The notes: a model not told the origin generated them from the sequence alone. 7,983 nucleotides of DNA from Ilumatobacteraceae bacterium (GCA_030728545.1 JANQZQ010000026.1:1-7983); one strand, 5' to 3'. Numbered from the stretch's first letter, positions 1 through 7,493 are shown. Made by a program: numbers and translations.

Positions 1-938
1 CTCACTTCAATACTGCGTCGCGATTGCGTGAAGTCACTCACCACTAACGACAACTGCTCGCCGATCTTTACGTGTTCACGCGGCGTGCGCGGGGCAGGTG
101 CTGCCATCAAACGAACCGGTAGATAACCCGCAACATCACCAATTCGCACATAAGCACCGTGTGATGCAAACGATTCGACGACCCCTTTGACCTTGGTGCC
201 AACCGGAAACTTGGTGGCAAAGGCCTCGTACTGCTCAACGGTGTTGACTGCTGATGGTGCAGCGTTTGCTCTAGCTGCCGTCGGGCGTGACAACTGCCGA
301 CTAGATGGACGCGGAATTGGACGCGTTGGCGGGCGCGCAGTTGGGCGCGGTGCTGGTCGCGCACTCGGTCGCTCAGCCTGACGGCCTGCCGAACGGGCAG
401 CCGGTCGCGGTAGGGGTCGCGAGAGTGGTCGCGGAATCGGTGCAGTCTTATTTGGTACGCCACGCCGCGGTGACGACTCGCTCTTCACACGCACGGGTAG
501 TCGGTCAACAAACACCCACCCCACGTGTGGCACTGGCTTGCCGCCAATCAAACGGCCGTTGTCAAAAAGCCACGTGTACTGATCATGAAATTCTTGATAA
601 CTGTCGTTCGACACGATTGTGGCATTGACCTTGTCGGCAATCATCAACACGAAACCGTCACCGCGACCAACCGCACCGGCTGGCGGCGTAACCAGTTCAC
701 CGTTGGCGATGGCTTCAGAAAACTCTGAGGCTTCTTTCTTGTCGATGCGATGCCCGAAGCTTGCGTCAACGACGACGGTCACCTGAGTCTTGGGAAACTC
801 TTGCATGAATGCCAACACGGCTTCGTTCAATTGCGTGAGGCTTGGCGTGCTGCGTCCCTCGGTGGCGAGATTGCTGCCGTCCACCACCACGTGGTTGGGT
901 ATCGTTCGAGCGCCGATTTTGGCTTTCGCAACTACCAC
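1..938 (-). CDS. NYN/Zc3h12a-type PIN ribonuclease fused to an S1 RNA-binding domain (3' end outside window)
   Basis: This is a predicted RNA-processing or RNA-decay nuclease; its target is unknown. The open frame runs from GTG at 938 through the left edge, 312 residues visible. Residues ~16-150 look like a PIN-like NYN domain of the Zc3h12a (Regnase-1/MCPIP1) class: a first strand ending in VVVDGSN (Asp20), VVVDAS (Asp58), RGDGF (Asp94) and IVSNDSYQEF (Asp112), the usual places for metal-binding acidic residues, then a final HVGWVFV strand. Residues ~155-232 form an Arg/Pro-rich, probably disordered linker. An S1 (OB-fold) domain begins near residue 244 (GTKVKGVVESF, then HGAYVRIGDVAGYLP with Phe256, His259, Tyr262) and is cut by the window edge. 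An in-frame TGA lies just upstream of 938. GTG at 890 is possible but would shorten the first strand. The gene overlaps the kgd stop, so coupled translation is likely. The domain calls are by eye from motifs. Confidence 0.86.
   Translation of the reverse strand, partial: MVVAKAKIGARTIPNHVVVDGSNLATEGRSTPSLTQLNEAVLAFMQEFPKTQVTVVVDASFGHRIDKKEASEFSEAIANGELVTPPAGAVGRGDGFVLMIADKVNATIVSNDSYQEFHDQYTWLFDNGRLIGGKPVPHVGWVFVDRLPVRVKSESSPRRGVPNKTAPIPRPLSRPLPRPAARSAGRQAERPSARPAPRPTARPPTRPIPRPSSRQLSRPTAARANAAPSAVNTVEQYEAFATKFPVGTKVKGVVESFASHGAYVRIGDVAGYLPVRLMAAPAPRTPREHVKIGEQLSLVVSDFTQSRRSIEV
303..422 (-). repeat. Arg-Pro low-complexity linker repeat inside the NYN-S1 gene
   Basis: Residues ~173-212 of the NYN-S1 protein are dominated by R-P dipeptides (short runs such as RPLPRP, RPAPRPTARP and RPIPRPSS). 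In the DNA this appears as degenerate repeats around GGTCGCGG / GGACGCGG. Such a basic, proline-rich stretch is probably disordered; it may act as a flexible tether or add nonspecific RNA contacts. That role is inference. Confidence 0.7.
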
Positions 939-3900
939 GAAACGAAAGTCGAGTCCATGAGTTCAGCGAGTTCCTGGTCGTGGACGGCTTTGCTGCCAGT
1001 TGCTGGGCTGCCCGACTCGACACGCGAAACATGACGTAGGTCGTATCCGTGGTCTTTGAAGCGCCAGATGATGTGCTCAACGAAGTGCCAGGCGCCCATG
1101 TTCTCGGGCTCTTCTTGCAACCACAGCACTTCTTTGGCATTGGGATACGTCGCCAACACTGCACTGATCTGGGCTTCTGGAAATGGATACAGCTGTTCCA
1201 CTCGCACGATGGCCACAGCAGCGCCACGCTTGGTGCGCTCAGCCATGGCATCCCACGCAACTTTGCCTGAGCACAACACCACACGCCGCACCGCCGAACG
1301 ATCAGCGACGAATGGGTCGTCGAGCACCTCGCTGAATGAGCCCGTCGTCAATTCGCTGATTGGCGAGCGGCTCTCTTTCATGCGCAACGGCTGTTTGGGT
1401 GCCATCACCACGAGCGGTTTGCGCACATCGCGTCGCACCTGGCGGCGCAACAAATGGAAATACTGGCGTGCTGTCGTTGGATACGCCACCTGGATGTTGT
1501 CTTCGGCACATTGTTGCAAAAACCGCTCGAGACGCGCCGACGAATGCTCGGGGCCTTGACCTTCCATGCCGTGTGGCAACAACAGAACCAAACCGTTGTG
1601 TTGGCCCCACTTGTCTTCGGCTGCGACCAAGTATTGATCAATAACCACCTGGGCACCATTCACGAAGTCGCCGAACTGGGCTTCCCACATCACGAGCGCA
1701 GCCGGGTTGGCATGGGCATAGCCGTATTCGAATCCCAGTGCTGCGTACTCCGACAACAACGAGTCATACACCCAGAACTTCGCTGCACCAGGGGCAATAT
1801 TGGCGAGTGGTGCATATTTTGTTTCGTTGAGATAATCAACGAGCACGGCGTGACGATGGCTGAACGTGCCGCGACGGCAATCCTCACCAGCCAGCCGCAC
1901 TGGTGACCCCTCGAGCGTGAGGGTGCCAAACGCGAGTGCTTCGGCCGTTGCCCAATCCACATCGCCGTCGTTTTCATACATCTCGCGTCGGGTTTCGAAT
2001 TGGCGCAACAACTTCGGGTGCACCGTGAAATCATCTGGGTAGCGGTTGAGTGCGGCGAATACCTGATCGAGCATCGCTCGCTCGACACCGGTCGTCACGT
2101 GTGGCAGCACACCAAGTGGCTTGGGCGGTGGTGGCACCTTGGTGGTTTCGCGCGCATGGGCACGGGTGTCGTCGAGCGCTGATTGCAGTTTCGCCTGATA
2201 GTCCGCCAGCACTCGCTCGGCGTCCTCGACACTCACGTCGGCACGCTTCACCAGAGTCTCTAGATACAACTTGCGCACGCTGCGGCGCTCGGCAATTGCC
2301 TTGTACATAAGCGGCTGGGTGTAGCTCGGGTCGTCACCTTCGTTGTGGCCATGGCGGCGATAACAAACCATGTCGATCACGACGTCTTTGTGGAAGCGCT
2401 GGCGGTATTCGAAGGCCAACTTGGCAACTCGCACACAGGCTTCGGGGTCATCGCCGTTCACATGGAAAATTGGGGCCCCGACCGACTTGGCGATATCGCT
2501 GCAGTACTGCGAGGAATGCGCGTATTCAGGCGAGGTGGTAAAGCCGATCTGGTTGTTGATGATGAGGTGAATCGTGCCGCCAACTCGGTAGCCACTCGTG
2601 TCGCTCATCGCCAAGCATTCAGCGACGACGCCTTGACCAGCGAAGGCCGCGTCACCATGCACCAAGAGCGGCAGCACGCTGAATGCACCCGGCGGCTCAA
2701 TTTGATCCTGCATGGCGCGCACCGTACCGAGCACGATGGGGTCGACGGTTTCCAAGTGGCTTGGGTTGGATGCCAACTCGATCGGCAACAAAGCGCCACT
2801 GCGCGCCTGAAACTTGCCGGATGTTCCGAGGTGATACTTCACATCGCCCGAGCCCTGCACGGCGTGAGGGTCGACGTGGCCTTCGAACTCACCAAACAGG
2901 TGCTCAAGACTCTTGCCCACCACATTGGCCAGCACATTGAGTCGGCCACGGTGCGCCATGCCGATAACCGCGCCATCCATACCGTGATCAGCGGCCAAGT
3001 TGAGAATCATGTCCATGATCGGCACCGCCGACTCGGCACCCTCCAGCCCGAAACGTTTGGTGCCGACATACTTCGTGGCCAAGAAACGTTCGAACGCCTC
3101 GGCGGCATTCAAGCGCTCCAAAATCACCATCGGCTCGGCGACGAAGTCGTCACCATGGCCCTCGACTCGCTCTTGCATCCAGCGCTGTTCGTCGGTGTTT
3201 TGAATGTGCATATATTCGATGCCGATGGTGCGGCAGTACGCGTCGCGCAACACACCAAGCAACGCACCAAGCGTCAAGCGAGACACACCACCCACACCCC
3301 CGGTGGCAAACTCGCGGTCAAGATCCCAAATGGTGAGGCCATACGTGAGTGGGTCGAGTTCACGCGGCATCCGTGGCGCTTTCCAGCGCAGCGGGTCAAG
3401 ATCAGCGATGAGATGGCCGCGCACGCGATGCACGCGAATGAGAGTGGCCACCTGCATTTGTTTGTGGGCTTGCAGGTCAACACCGTCGAGCTCATTGGTG
3501 TCTTGACGCCACTTGACGGCTTCATACGGCACACCGAGACTGCGGAAAATCGCTTCGTAAAACCCGTGTTCACCGAGCAACAGCTCGTTCATGTATTTCA
3601 GAAACAGGCCGCTCTCGGCACCTTGAATAATGCGATGGTCGTAGGTGCTCGTGATGGTGACCACTTTTGACACACCGAGTTGGTTCAATGCGCGTTCATC
3701 ACTGCCCTGAAACTCAGCCGGATAATCAATTGACCCGACACCAACAATCACACCTTGGCCGACCATGAGGCGTGGCACCGATTGATTGGTGCCAATCGTG
3801 CCCGGGTTGGTGAGGCTCACGTTGGCACCTTGGAAATCGTCAATCGTCAACTTGTTGGTGCGCACCTTGCGCACGATGTCGTCGTAGGCCAGAACAAAAC

Positions 3901-4609
3901 CCAGGAAGTCGAGAGTGTCTGCGCCTTTCAATACCGGCACCACGAGAGCGCGCTGGCCATTGCCCTTGTCGACGTCCACCGCCAAACCGAGGTTCACATT
4001 GGTATGGCGTTGCAACTGCGGCTTGCCGTCAGCGTCTGCAACAAACGCATTCTTCATATTGGGCACTTCGTCTACCATCGCCCGCACAACCGCGTAGCCG
4101 ATGAGATGCGTGAAGCTAACTTTTGTTTGACCCGTGCGCGAGCGATAGCCGTTGATGACACGACGGTTGACTTCCAGCAACTTGGCTGGAATCTGGCGCA
4201 TGCTCGTGGCAGTGGGCACCGCCAGACTGCGCTCCATGTTTGCTGCGATTGCTGCCCCGACGCCACGTATCGCTTCGGGTTCACCCGATGGTGTCAACAC
4301 GACCGCGGCTGGCGCTGGTGCGGGCTGCGTTGGTGTAATCGACTTTGTTGCCGACTTTGTTGCCGACTTTGTACCCGACTGTGTTGCCGACTTTGTAGCA
4401 ACGCTCGCGCTCGGGCGAACGATTTCGGCGGTCACATCAGCGCGTGGCGCGCCAAGTGGTTTGTAGTCGCTAAAAAATTCCTGCCACTGCTCGCTTACCG
4501 CCGCTGGATTATCGCGGTACCGCTCGTACATCTCTTCGACGAGCCACGAGTTGGCACCGAAGTCGTCGCCTGCGGAGCCACCAACAGACGTGTTCACTGG
4601 CGCAGTCAC
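932..4609 (-). CDS. kgd: Multifunctional 2-oxoglutarate dehydrogenase E1/E2 (2-oxoglutarate decarboxylase), Kgd/OdhA type
   Basis: Kgd performs the thiamine-diphosphate decarboxylation of 2-oxoglutarate in the TCA cycle and works with a lipoyl E2 and E3 to form succinyl-CoA. At 1225 residues it is full length (the mycobacterial enzyme is about 1230). In order: an N-terminal helical segment (~18-50, SWLVEEMYERYRDNP); a low-complexity Ala/Thr/Lys/Pro linker (~60-105); an E2-type acyltransferase domain (~110-350) with active-site His325 in DHRIIQG; then the E1 part (~380-1225). The E1 part shows MAHRGRLNVL (551-560), HLETVDP (619-625) and a ThDP/Mg site split between HGDAAFAGQG (Asp653) and NNQIGF (Asn685-686), plus RRHGHNEGDDP, RRGTFSHRH and the terminal SPATGS motif. 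There is no lipoyl domain, as usual for this fused form. The start is GTG with GAAGGG just upstream, at unusually short spacing. It probably forms an operon with the genes on both sides. Confidence 0.97.
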   Translation of the reverse strand: MTAPVNTSVGGSAGDDFGANSWLVEEMYERYRDNPAAVSEQWQEFFSDYKPLGAPRADVTAEIVRPSASVATKSATQSGTKSATKSATKSITPTQPAPAPAAVVLTPSGEPEAIRGVGAAIAANMERSLAVPTATSMRQIPAKLLEVNRRVINGYRSRTGQTKVSFTHLIGYAVVRAMVDEVPNMKNAFVADADGKPQLQRHTNVNLGLAVDVDKGNGQRALVVPVLKGADTLDFLGFVLAYDDIVRKVRTNKLTIDDFQGANVSLTNPGTIGTNQSVPRLMVGQGVIVGVGSIDYPAEFQGSDERALNQLGVSKVVTITSTYDHRIIQGAESGLFLKYMNELLLGEHGFYEAIFRSLGVPYEAVKWRQDTNELDGVDLQAHKQMQVATLIRVHRVRGHLIADLDPLRWKAPRMPRELDPLTYGLTIWDLDREFATGGVGGVSRLTLGALLGVLRDAYCRTIGIEYMHIQNTDEQRWMQERVEGHGDDFVAEPMVILERLNAAEAFERFLATKYVGTKRFGLEGAESAVPIMDMILNLAADHGMDGAVIGMAHRGRLNVLANVVGKSLEHLFGEFEGHVDPHAVQGSGDVKYHLGTSGKFQARSGALLPIELASNPSHLETVDPIVLGTVRAMQDQIEPPGAFSVLPLLVHGDAAFAGQGVVAECLAMSDTSGYRVGGTIHLIINNQIGFTTSPEYAHSSQYCSDIAKSVGAPIFHVNGDDPEACVRVAKLAFEYRQRFHKDVVIDMVCYRRHGHNEGDDPSYTQPLMYKAIAERRSVRKLYLETLVKRADVSVEDAERVLADYQAKLQSALDDTRAHARETTKVPPPPKPLGVLPHVTTGVERAMLDQVFAALNRYPDDFTVHPKLLRQFETRREMYENDGDVDWATAEALAFGTLTLEGSPVRLAGEDCRRGTFSHRHAVLVDYLNETKYAPLANIAPGAAKFWVYDSLLSEYAALGFEYGYAHANPAALVMWEAQFGDFVNGAQVVIDQYLVAAEDKWGQHNGLVLLLPHGMEGQGPEHSSARLERFLQQCAEDNIQVAYPTTARQYFHLLRRQVRRDVRKPLVVMAPKQPLRMKESRSPISELTTGSFSEVLDDPFVADRSAVRRVVLCSGKVAWDAMAERTKRGAAVAIVRVEQLYPFPEAQISAVLATYPNAKEVLWLQEEPENMGAWHFVEHIIWRFKDHGYDLRHVSRVESGSPATGSKAVHDQELAELMDSTFVSW
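4341..4400 (-). repeat. Five tandem 12-bp units in the kgd linker
   Basis: On the plus strand the unit GACTTTGTTGCC occurs five times head to tail. Units one and two are identical; the other three differ by one to three bases. In the Kgd frame each unit encodes four residues close to KSAT, in the linker between the N-terminal helical segment and the E2 domain. The repeat length is a multiple of three, so copy-number change would alter linker length without breaking the frame. Confidence 0.9.
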
Positions 4610-4635
4610 GCCCTTCAGCGTACTTATTGCAGGGC
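4610..4635 (-). promoter_or_regulatory. kgd leader with ribosome binding site and possible small hairpin
   Basis: Just before the kgd GTG the minus strand reads GAAGGGC, the only plausible Shine-Dalgarno element. Its AGGGC (plus 4610-4614) is complementary to GCCCT located 16 nt upstream (plus 4631-4635), so a five-pair stem could cover the site. The stem is short and the loop long, so its stability is doubtful; the ribosome binding site itself is more credible than the hairpin. Confidence 0.3.
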
Positions 4636-4641
4636 TGGTGC

Positions 4642-5397
4642 TTAGGCGAGCATGAACTCAGAGAGCAACCACAACACCACCAGCAGCACGCCACTGGTGA
4701 TCATGGCATTTTTGTGAGACTCATATGGCCACAGCAACTTGTTGGTTGGTGCGGTGCCACCCAGTTTGCCGAGGGCGTTCAGCTGCAAAATGGTGCCAAT
4801 CACCACGGCGATGATCACGTAGGTCAAAGCGTTGTTGGTGGTGGCATTCTTGTAGGCGGTGCCATAGAAGTGGGCTGAACCAACCATGAACCACAGCATC
4901 GGTACTGAGAACACCACGTTCTGGCGCGAGGCGAGCAACGCCCGACGGCCGGCGGCCGCGGCATTCGGGTCGGGCTGACCCCCGCCGAGCACGTTGACGG
5001 CATTGGCCAGCACAACTTTCTGATGCTTCCAGATGATCATCCACACGTTGGCTGCCATCGTGATGGCAAAGATCATGCCGACAGTGATCGCAGCATCGTG
5101 GCCAATTCCTGCGGTTGACAACGAACCAAAGAAGTTCTTCCAATATGTCGGTTGACCAGTAATCAAAATGCCGGTGCCCAAGGTGGCAATTGCCGCCCAA
5201 CGAAACCACCAAAGCGCGCGACGCGCCACCTTGTCGAGGGTGATGTTACGGGCCTTGGCTTCGTCACCGTATGCGGCTAGGGCTGGAACTTGCACCAAGT
5301 TGAAGTAGTACAACAAGCCAATCCAGGTGATTCCGACCAGAACGTGCAGGTAACGCATGAAGAAATTGAGGAAGTAATCGCCAGAGAAGAGTTCCAT
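4642..5397 (-). CDS. Six-helix membrane protein, PuuD membrane-domain-like (Urate_ox_N-like)
   Basis: This is an integral membrane protein of 251 residues. Six hydrophobic helices are visible, starting at about residues 9-30 (NFFMRYLHVLVGITWIG), 64 (ALWWFRWAAIATLG), 98 (AAITVGMIFAITMAANVW), 157 (VVFSVPMLWFMVGSAHF), 190 (LTYVIIAVVIGTIL) and 228 (AMITSGVLLVVLWLL). The first helix, with its LHV and GITWIG pattern (His18), resembles the membrane part of PuuD, a membrane-bound urate oxidase whose characterised members carry a C-terminal cytochrome c. No CxxCH haem motif is present here, so urate oxidation is not supported and the role is unknown. The ATG at 5397 is preferred because GAAAGG lies 7 nt upstream and TM1 follows at once; the upstream ATG at 5499 would add a non-conserved leader and overlap the divergent ettA start. 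It is the first gene of the leftward cluster, 32 bp before kgd. Confidence 0.72.
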   Translation of the reverse strand: MELFSGDYFLNFFMRYLHVLVGITWIGLLYYFNLVQVPALAAYGDEAKARNITLDKVARRALWWFRWAAIATLGTGILITGQPTYWKNFFGSLSTAGIGHDAAITVGMIFAITMAANVWMIIWKHQKVVLANAVNVLGGGQPDPNAAAAGRRALLASRQNVVFSVPMLWFMVGSAHFYGTAYKNATTNNALTYVIIAVVIGTILQLNALGKLGGTAPTNKLLWPYESHKNAMITSGVLLVVLWLLSEFMLA

Positions 5398-5482
5398 GGG
5401 GTGGCCTTTCGAAACGTGTTGATTGGACAAGCAACCTTCGTCGCTCTGCAATAGAAGGTAGCGGAAACTAGGTTGTAGGTCA
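5398..5482. promoter_or_regulatory. Divergent intergenic region between the PuuD-like gene and ettA
   Basis: These 85 bp separate two outward-reading genes and so must carry promoters for both clusters, unless one uses an internal site. No strong consensus boxes are visible. For ettA, the weak pair TTGGAC (5423-5428) and TGCAAT (5447-5452), 18 bp apart, is the best I can see. The ettA start is preceded only by a weak TAGGT (5476-5480). I see no clear operator palindrome. Confidence 0.4.
5405..5410 (-). promoter_or_regulatory. Ribosome binding site of the PuuD-like gene
   Basis: The minus strand reads GAAAGG, seven bases before the ATG at 5397-5395. This good spacing decides the start of the membrane protein in favour of the shorter form. 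Confidence 0.7.
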
Positions 5483-7162
5483 GTGACTGCCGAATTCATC
5501 TATACCTGCCACAAGTTGGGGCGCTTCTACCCACCCGATCGCCAGGTACTGGCCGATATCTCGTTGTCGTTTTACCCTGGCGCAAAAATTGGCGTCTTGG
5601 GCTCTAACGGCAGCGGCAAATCGAGTCTGCTTAAAATCATGGCCGGCCTAGACGACGGCTACAGCGGCGAAGCACGACTCACGCCCAACTTCAGCGTCGG
5701 CCTCTTGGCCCAAGAACCTCAACTCGATGCCAGCAAAGATGTGCTCGGCAACGTGATGGATGGAGTTGCCCCAATTCGTGACCTGCTTGCCGACTACGAA
5801 AAAGTTACGGCCATGTGGGGCGAACCAGATGCCGACTTCGACAAAGTCGGTGCACGACAAGCAGAACTCGAAGCCAAAATCAACGCAGTCGATGCGTGGA
5901 GCTTGGAGCGCAACGTCGAGATTGCAATGGACGCCTTGCGCTGCCCACCGAACGATGCCGATGTCACCAAACTCTCGGGTGGCGAGCGCCGTCGTGTCGC
6001 GTTGTGTCGACTGCTTTTGTCACGACCTGATTTGTTGCTGCTCGACGAACCCACCAACCACCTCGACGCCGAAAGTGTCGACTGGCTAGAGCGTTTCTTG
6101 CAGGAGTACGCCGGCACCGTGATTGCCATCACCCACGATCGCTACTTTTTGGACAACGTCGCCAAGTGGATCCTCGAACTTGATCGCGGTCGCGGTATCC
6201 CATTTTCGGGCAATTACTCCAGTTGGTTAGAACAAAAACAAGAACGCCTCGCCCAAGAGGAAAAATCCAACGACGTACGCCGCCGAACGCTGCAACGCGA
6301 ACTGGAATGGGTGCGCATGGCACCCAAGGCTCGTCAAGCCAAGGGCAAAGCCCGACTTGCGGCCTACGAAAAGTTGCACGCTGAAGCCCAAGCCGCCGAA
6401 GGTGGCCCCGACAAATTGGAAATCACGATCCCCGCTGGCAGACGTCTTGGCGACACCGTCATCAAGGTGTCGAACATGGCCAAGGGTTACGGCGATCGAC
6501 TGCTCATCGAAGACCTCACCTTTTCACTGCCACCCGCCGGCATCGTCGGCATCATCGGGGCCAACGGCGCCGGTAAGACCACGCTGTTTCGCATGCTCAC
6601 TGGTCAAGAACAACCCGACTCAGGCACCGTTGAAGTCGGCGAAACGGTGCAGTTGAGTTATGTCGATCAAAGTCGCGACTCGTTGAACGCCGAAAACAGC
6701 GTCTATGAAGAAATCACCGACGGCGCCGAAACACTGAAGATTGGCGGTCGCGAAATTCATGGCCGTGCCTACGTGGCAAGTTTCAACTTCAAAGGCAGCG
6801 ATCAGCAGAAAAAAGTTGGAGAACTCTCGGGTGGCGAACGCAACCGCGTGCATCTGGCCAAACTGTTGAAGAGTGGCGGCAACGTGTTGCTGTTGGACGA
6901 ACCAACCAATGACCTTGACGTCGATACCTTGCGCGCGCTCGAGTCTGCACTCGAAGCGTTCCCTGGTTGCGCAGTTGTTATCAGTCACGACCGCTGGTTC
7001 TTGGACCGCATCGCCACACACGTGCTCGCCTTCGAAGGCAACAGCCAAGTGCGATGGTTTGAAGGCAACTTTCAGGACTACGAAGCCTGGCGTCGCAAGG
7101 AGCTCGGCGTTGACGCCGAACAGCCCCGTCGCTTGCGCTACAAGCCACTCACCCGCAAATGA
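5483..7162 (+). CDS. ettA: Energy-dependent translational throttle protein EttA (ABC-F ATPase)
   Basis: EttA is a soluble ABC-F protein with two ATPase domains that binds the ribosomal E site and gates entry into elongation according to ATP/ADP level. At 559 residues it matches the family (555 in E. coli). Domain 1 has Walker A GSNGSGKSS (40-48), signature LSGGERRRVAL (164-174), Walker B LLLLDEP with catalytic Glu189, and H-loop His218; the EttA arm insertion falls at about 95-140. The charged linker (~250-300, with RMAPKARQAKGKARL) is the P-site tRNA-interacting segment. Domain 2 has Walker A GANGAGKTT (359-367), signature LSGGERNRVHL (448-458), Walker B VLLLDEP with Glu473, and H-loop His502. 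Both catalytic glutamates are present, so it should be an active ATPase. The GTG start gives the family N terminus (M)TAEFIYT. No transmembrane segment is present, so it is not a transporter. It leads the rightward cluster. Confidence 0.97.
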   Translation: MTAEFIYTCHKLGRFYPPDRQVLADISLSFYPGAKIGVLGSNGSGKSSLLKIMAGLDDGYSGEARLTPNFSVGLLAQEPQLDASKDVLGNVMDGVAPIRDLLADYEKVTAMWGEPDADFDKVGARQAELEAKINAVDAWSLERNVEIAMDALRCPPNDADVTKLSGGERRRVALCRLLLSRPDLLLLDEPTNHLDAESVDWLERFLQEYAGTVIAITHDRYFLDNVAKWILELDRGRGIPFSGNYSSWLEQKQERLAQEEKSNDVRRRTLQRELEWVRMAPKARQAKGKARLAAYEKLHAEAQAAEGGPDKLEITIPAGRRLGDTVIKVSNMAKGYGDRLLIEDLTFSLPPAGIVGIIGANGAGKTTLFRMLTGQEQPDSGTVEVGETVQLSYVDQSRDSLNAENSVYEEITDGAETLKIGGREIHGRAYVASFNFKGSDQQKKVGELSGGERNRVHLAKLLKSGGNVLLLDEPTNDLDVDTLRALESALEAFPGCAVVISHDRWFLDRIATHVLAFEGNSQVRWFEGNFQDYEAWRRKELGVDAEQPRRLRYKPLTRK

Positions 7163-7485
7163 GTAACACGCGTGCAGTTCGTGTCATTCGACTCGTGTGC
7201 ATCGTGTGCTTTGTCGGTGGCATCGCCAGCATGATTGCTGCGTCGATAGCCGACAACAACATTGGTGCCGTGCTCACCGCCGGCAGCATCAGCGCTATTG
7301 CAGCAATTGTGTTGCTGGCCGTCAGCACGGTCGCCACTACGCAACGCTCAGCTGAGTTCGACGATGCAGATGCTGAAATCCTCGAAACCAATATTCGCCG
7401 AATTGTGGATGCAGGTGCCAACGAAACCAATGTGCGCGACTTAGTGCGACGAGCCATCGAGCTCGGGCGACGCACGCGACCGTAG
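7159..7485 (+). CDS. Small two-helix membrane protein of unknown function
   Basis: I do not recognise a family for this 108-residue protein. It has a short basic N terminus (SNTRAVRVIR), a hydrophobic helix at about 9-30 (LVCIVCFVGGIASMIAA), a second at about 35-59 (IGAVLTAGSISAIAAIVLLAV), and a charged C-terminal tail of about 45 residues rich in Asp, Glu and Arg that is probably helical. The positive-inside rule suggests both termini are cytoplasmic. Its ATG overlaps the ettA stop in an ATGA arrangement, and the cysQ-like GTG follows its stop by 8 bp. That tight packing supports it as a real gene, translationally coupled to ettA. A direct functional link to EttA is not shown by the sequence. 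Confidence 0.75.
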   Translation: MSNTRAVRVIRLVCIVCFVGGIASMIAASIADNNIGAVLTAGSISAIAAIVLLAVSTVATTQRSAEFDDADAEILETNIRRIVDAGANETNVRDLVRRAIELGRRTRP

Positions 7486-7493
7486 CCCTACCT

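Noticed and set aside
303..422. Repeat cluster suspected of being a CRISPR array or intergenic repeat
   Set aside because: The units are degenerate and irregularly spaced with no unique spacers, and they lie in a coding frame where they give the Arg-Pro linker.
107..463. An Arg-rich 118-codon minus-strand frame
   Set aside because: It is an out-of-frame reading of the Arg-Pro linker of the NYN-S1 gene. The correct frame continues on both sides and has recognisable domains.
3623..3640. HRIIQG in place of the classic HRxxDG in the E2 active site of Kgd, suspected as a damaged site
   Set aside because: As I recall, the Asp-to-Gln change is normal for fused Kgd/OdhA enzymes such as the mycobacterial one, so it does not indicate inactivation.
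2345..3670. A 441-codon open frame on the plus strand opposite kgd
   Set aside because: It lies wholly antisense to the well-conserved E1 part of kgd and its translation shows no recognisable domain. Long antisense frames are expected opposite GC-rich genes.
3755..4645. A 296-codon open frame on the plus strand opposite the kgd 5' end
   Set aside because: It is antisense to the E2 domain and linker. Its Cys/Arg/Leu repeat run (such as CCRLCCRLC) is simply the KSAT-encoding tandem repeat read on the other strand.
5398..5499. Extended N terminus of the PuuD-like protein from the ATG at 5499
   Set aside because: The extra 34 residues look like no signal peptide or domain and would overlap the divergent ettA start, whereas the ATG at 5397 has a good ribosome binding site.
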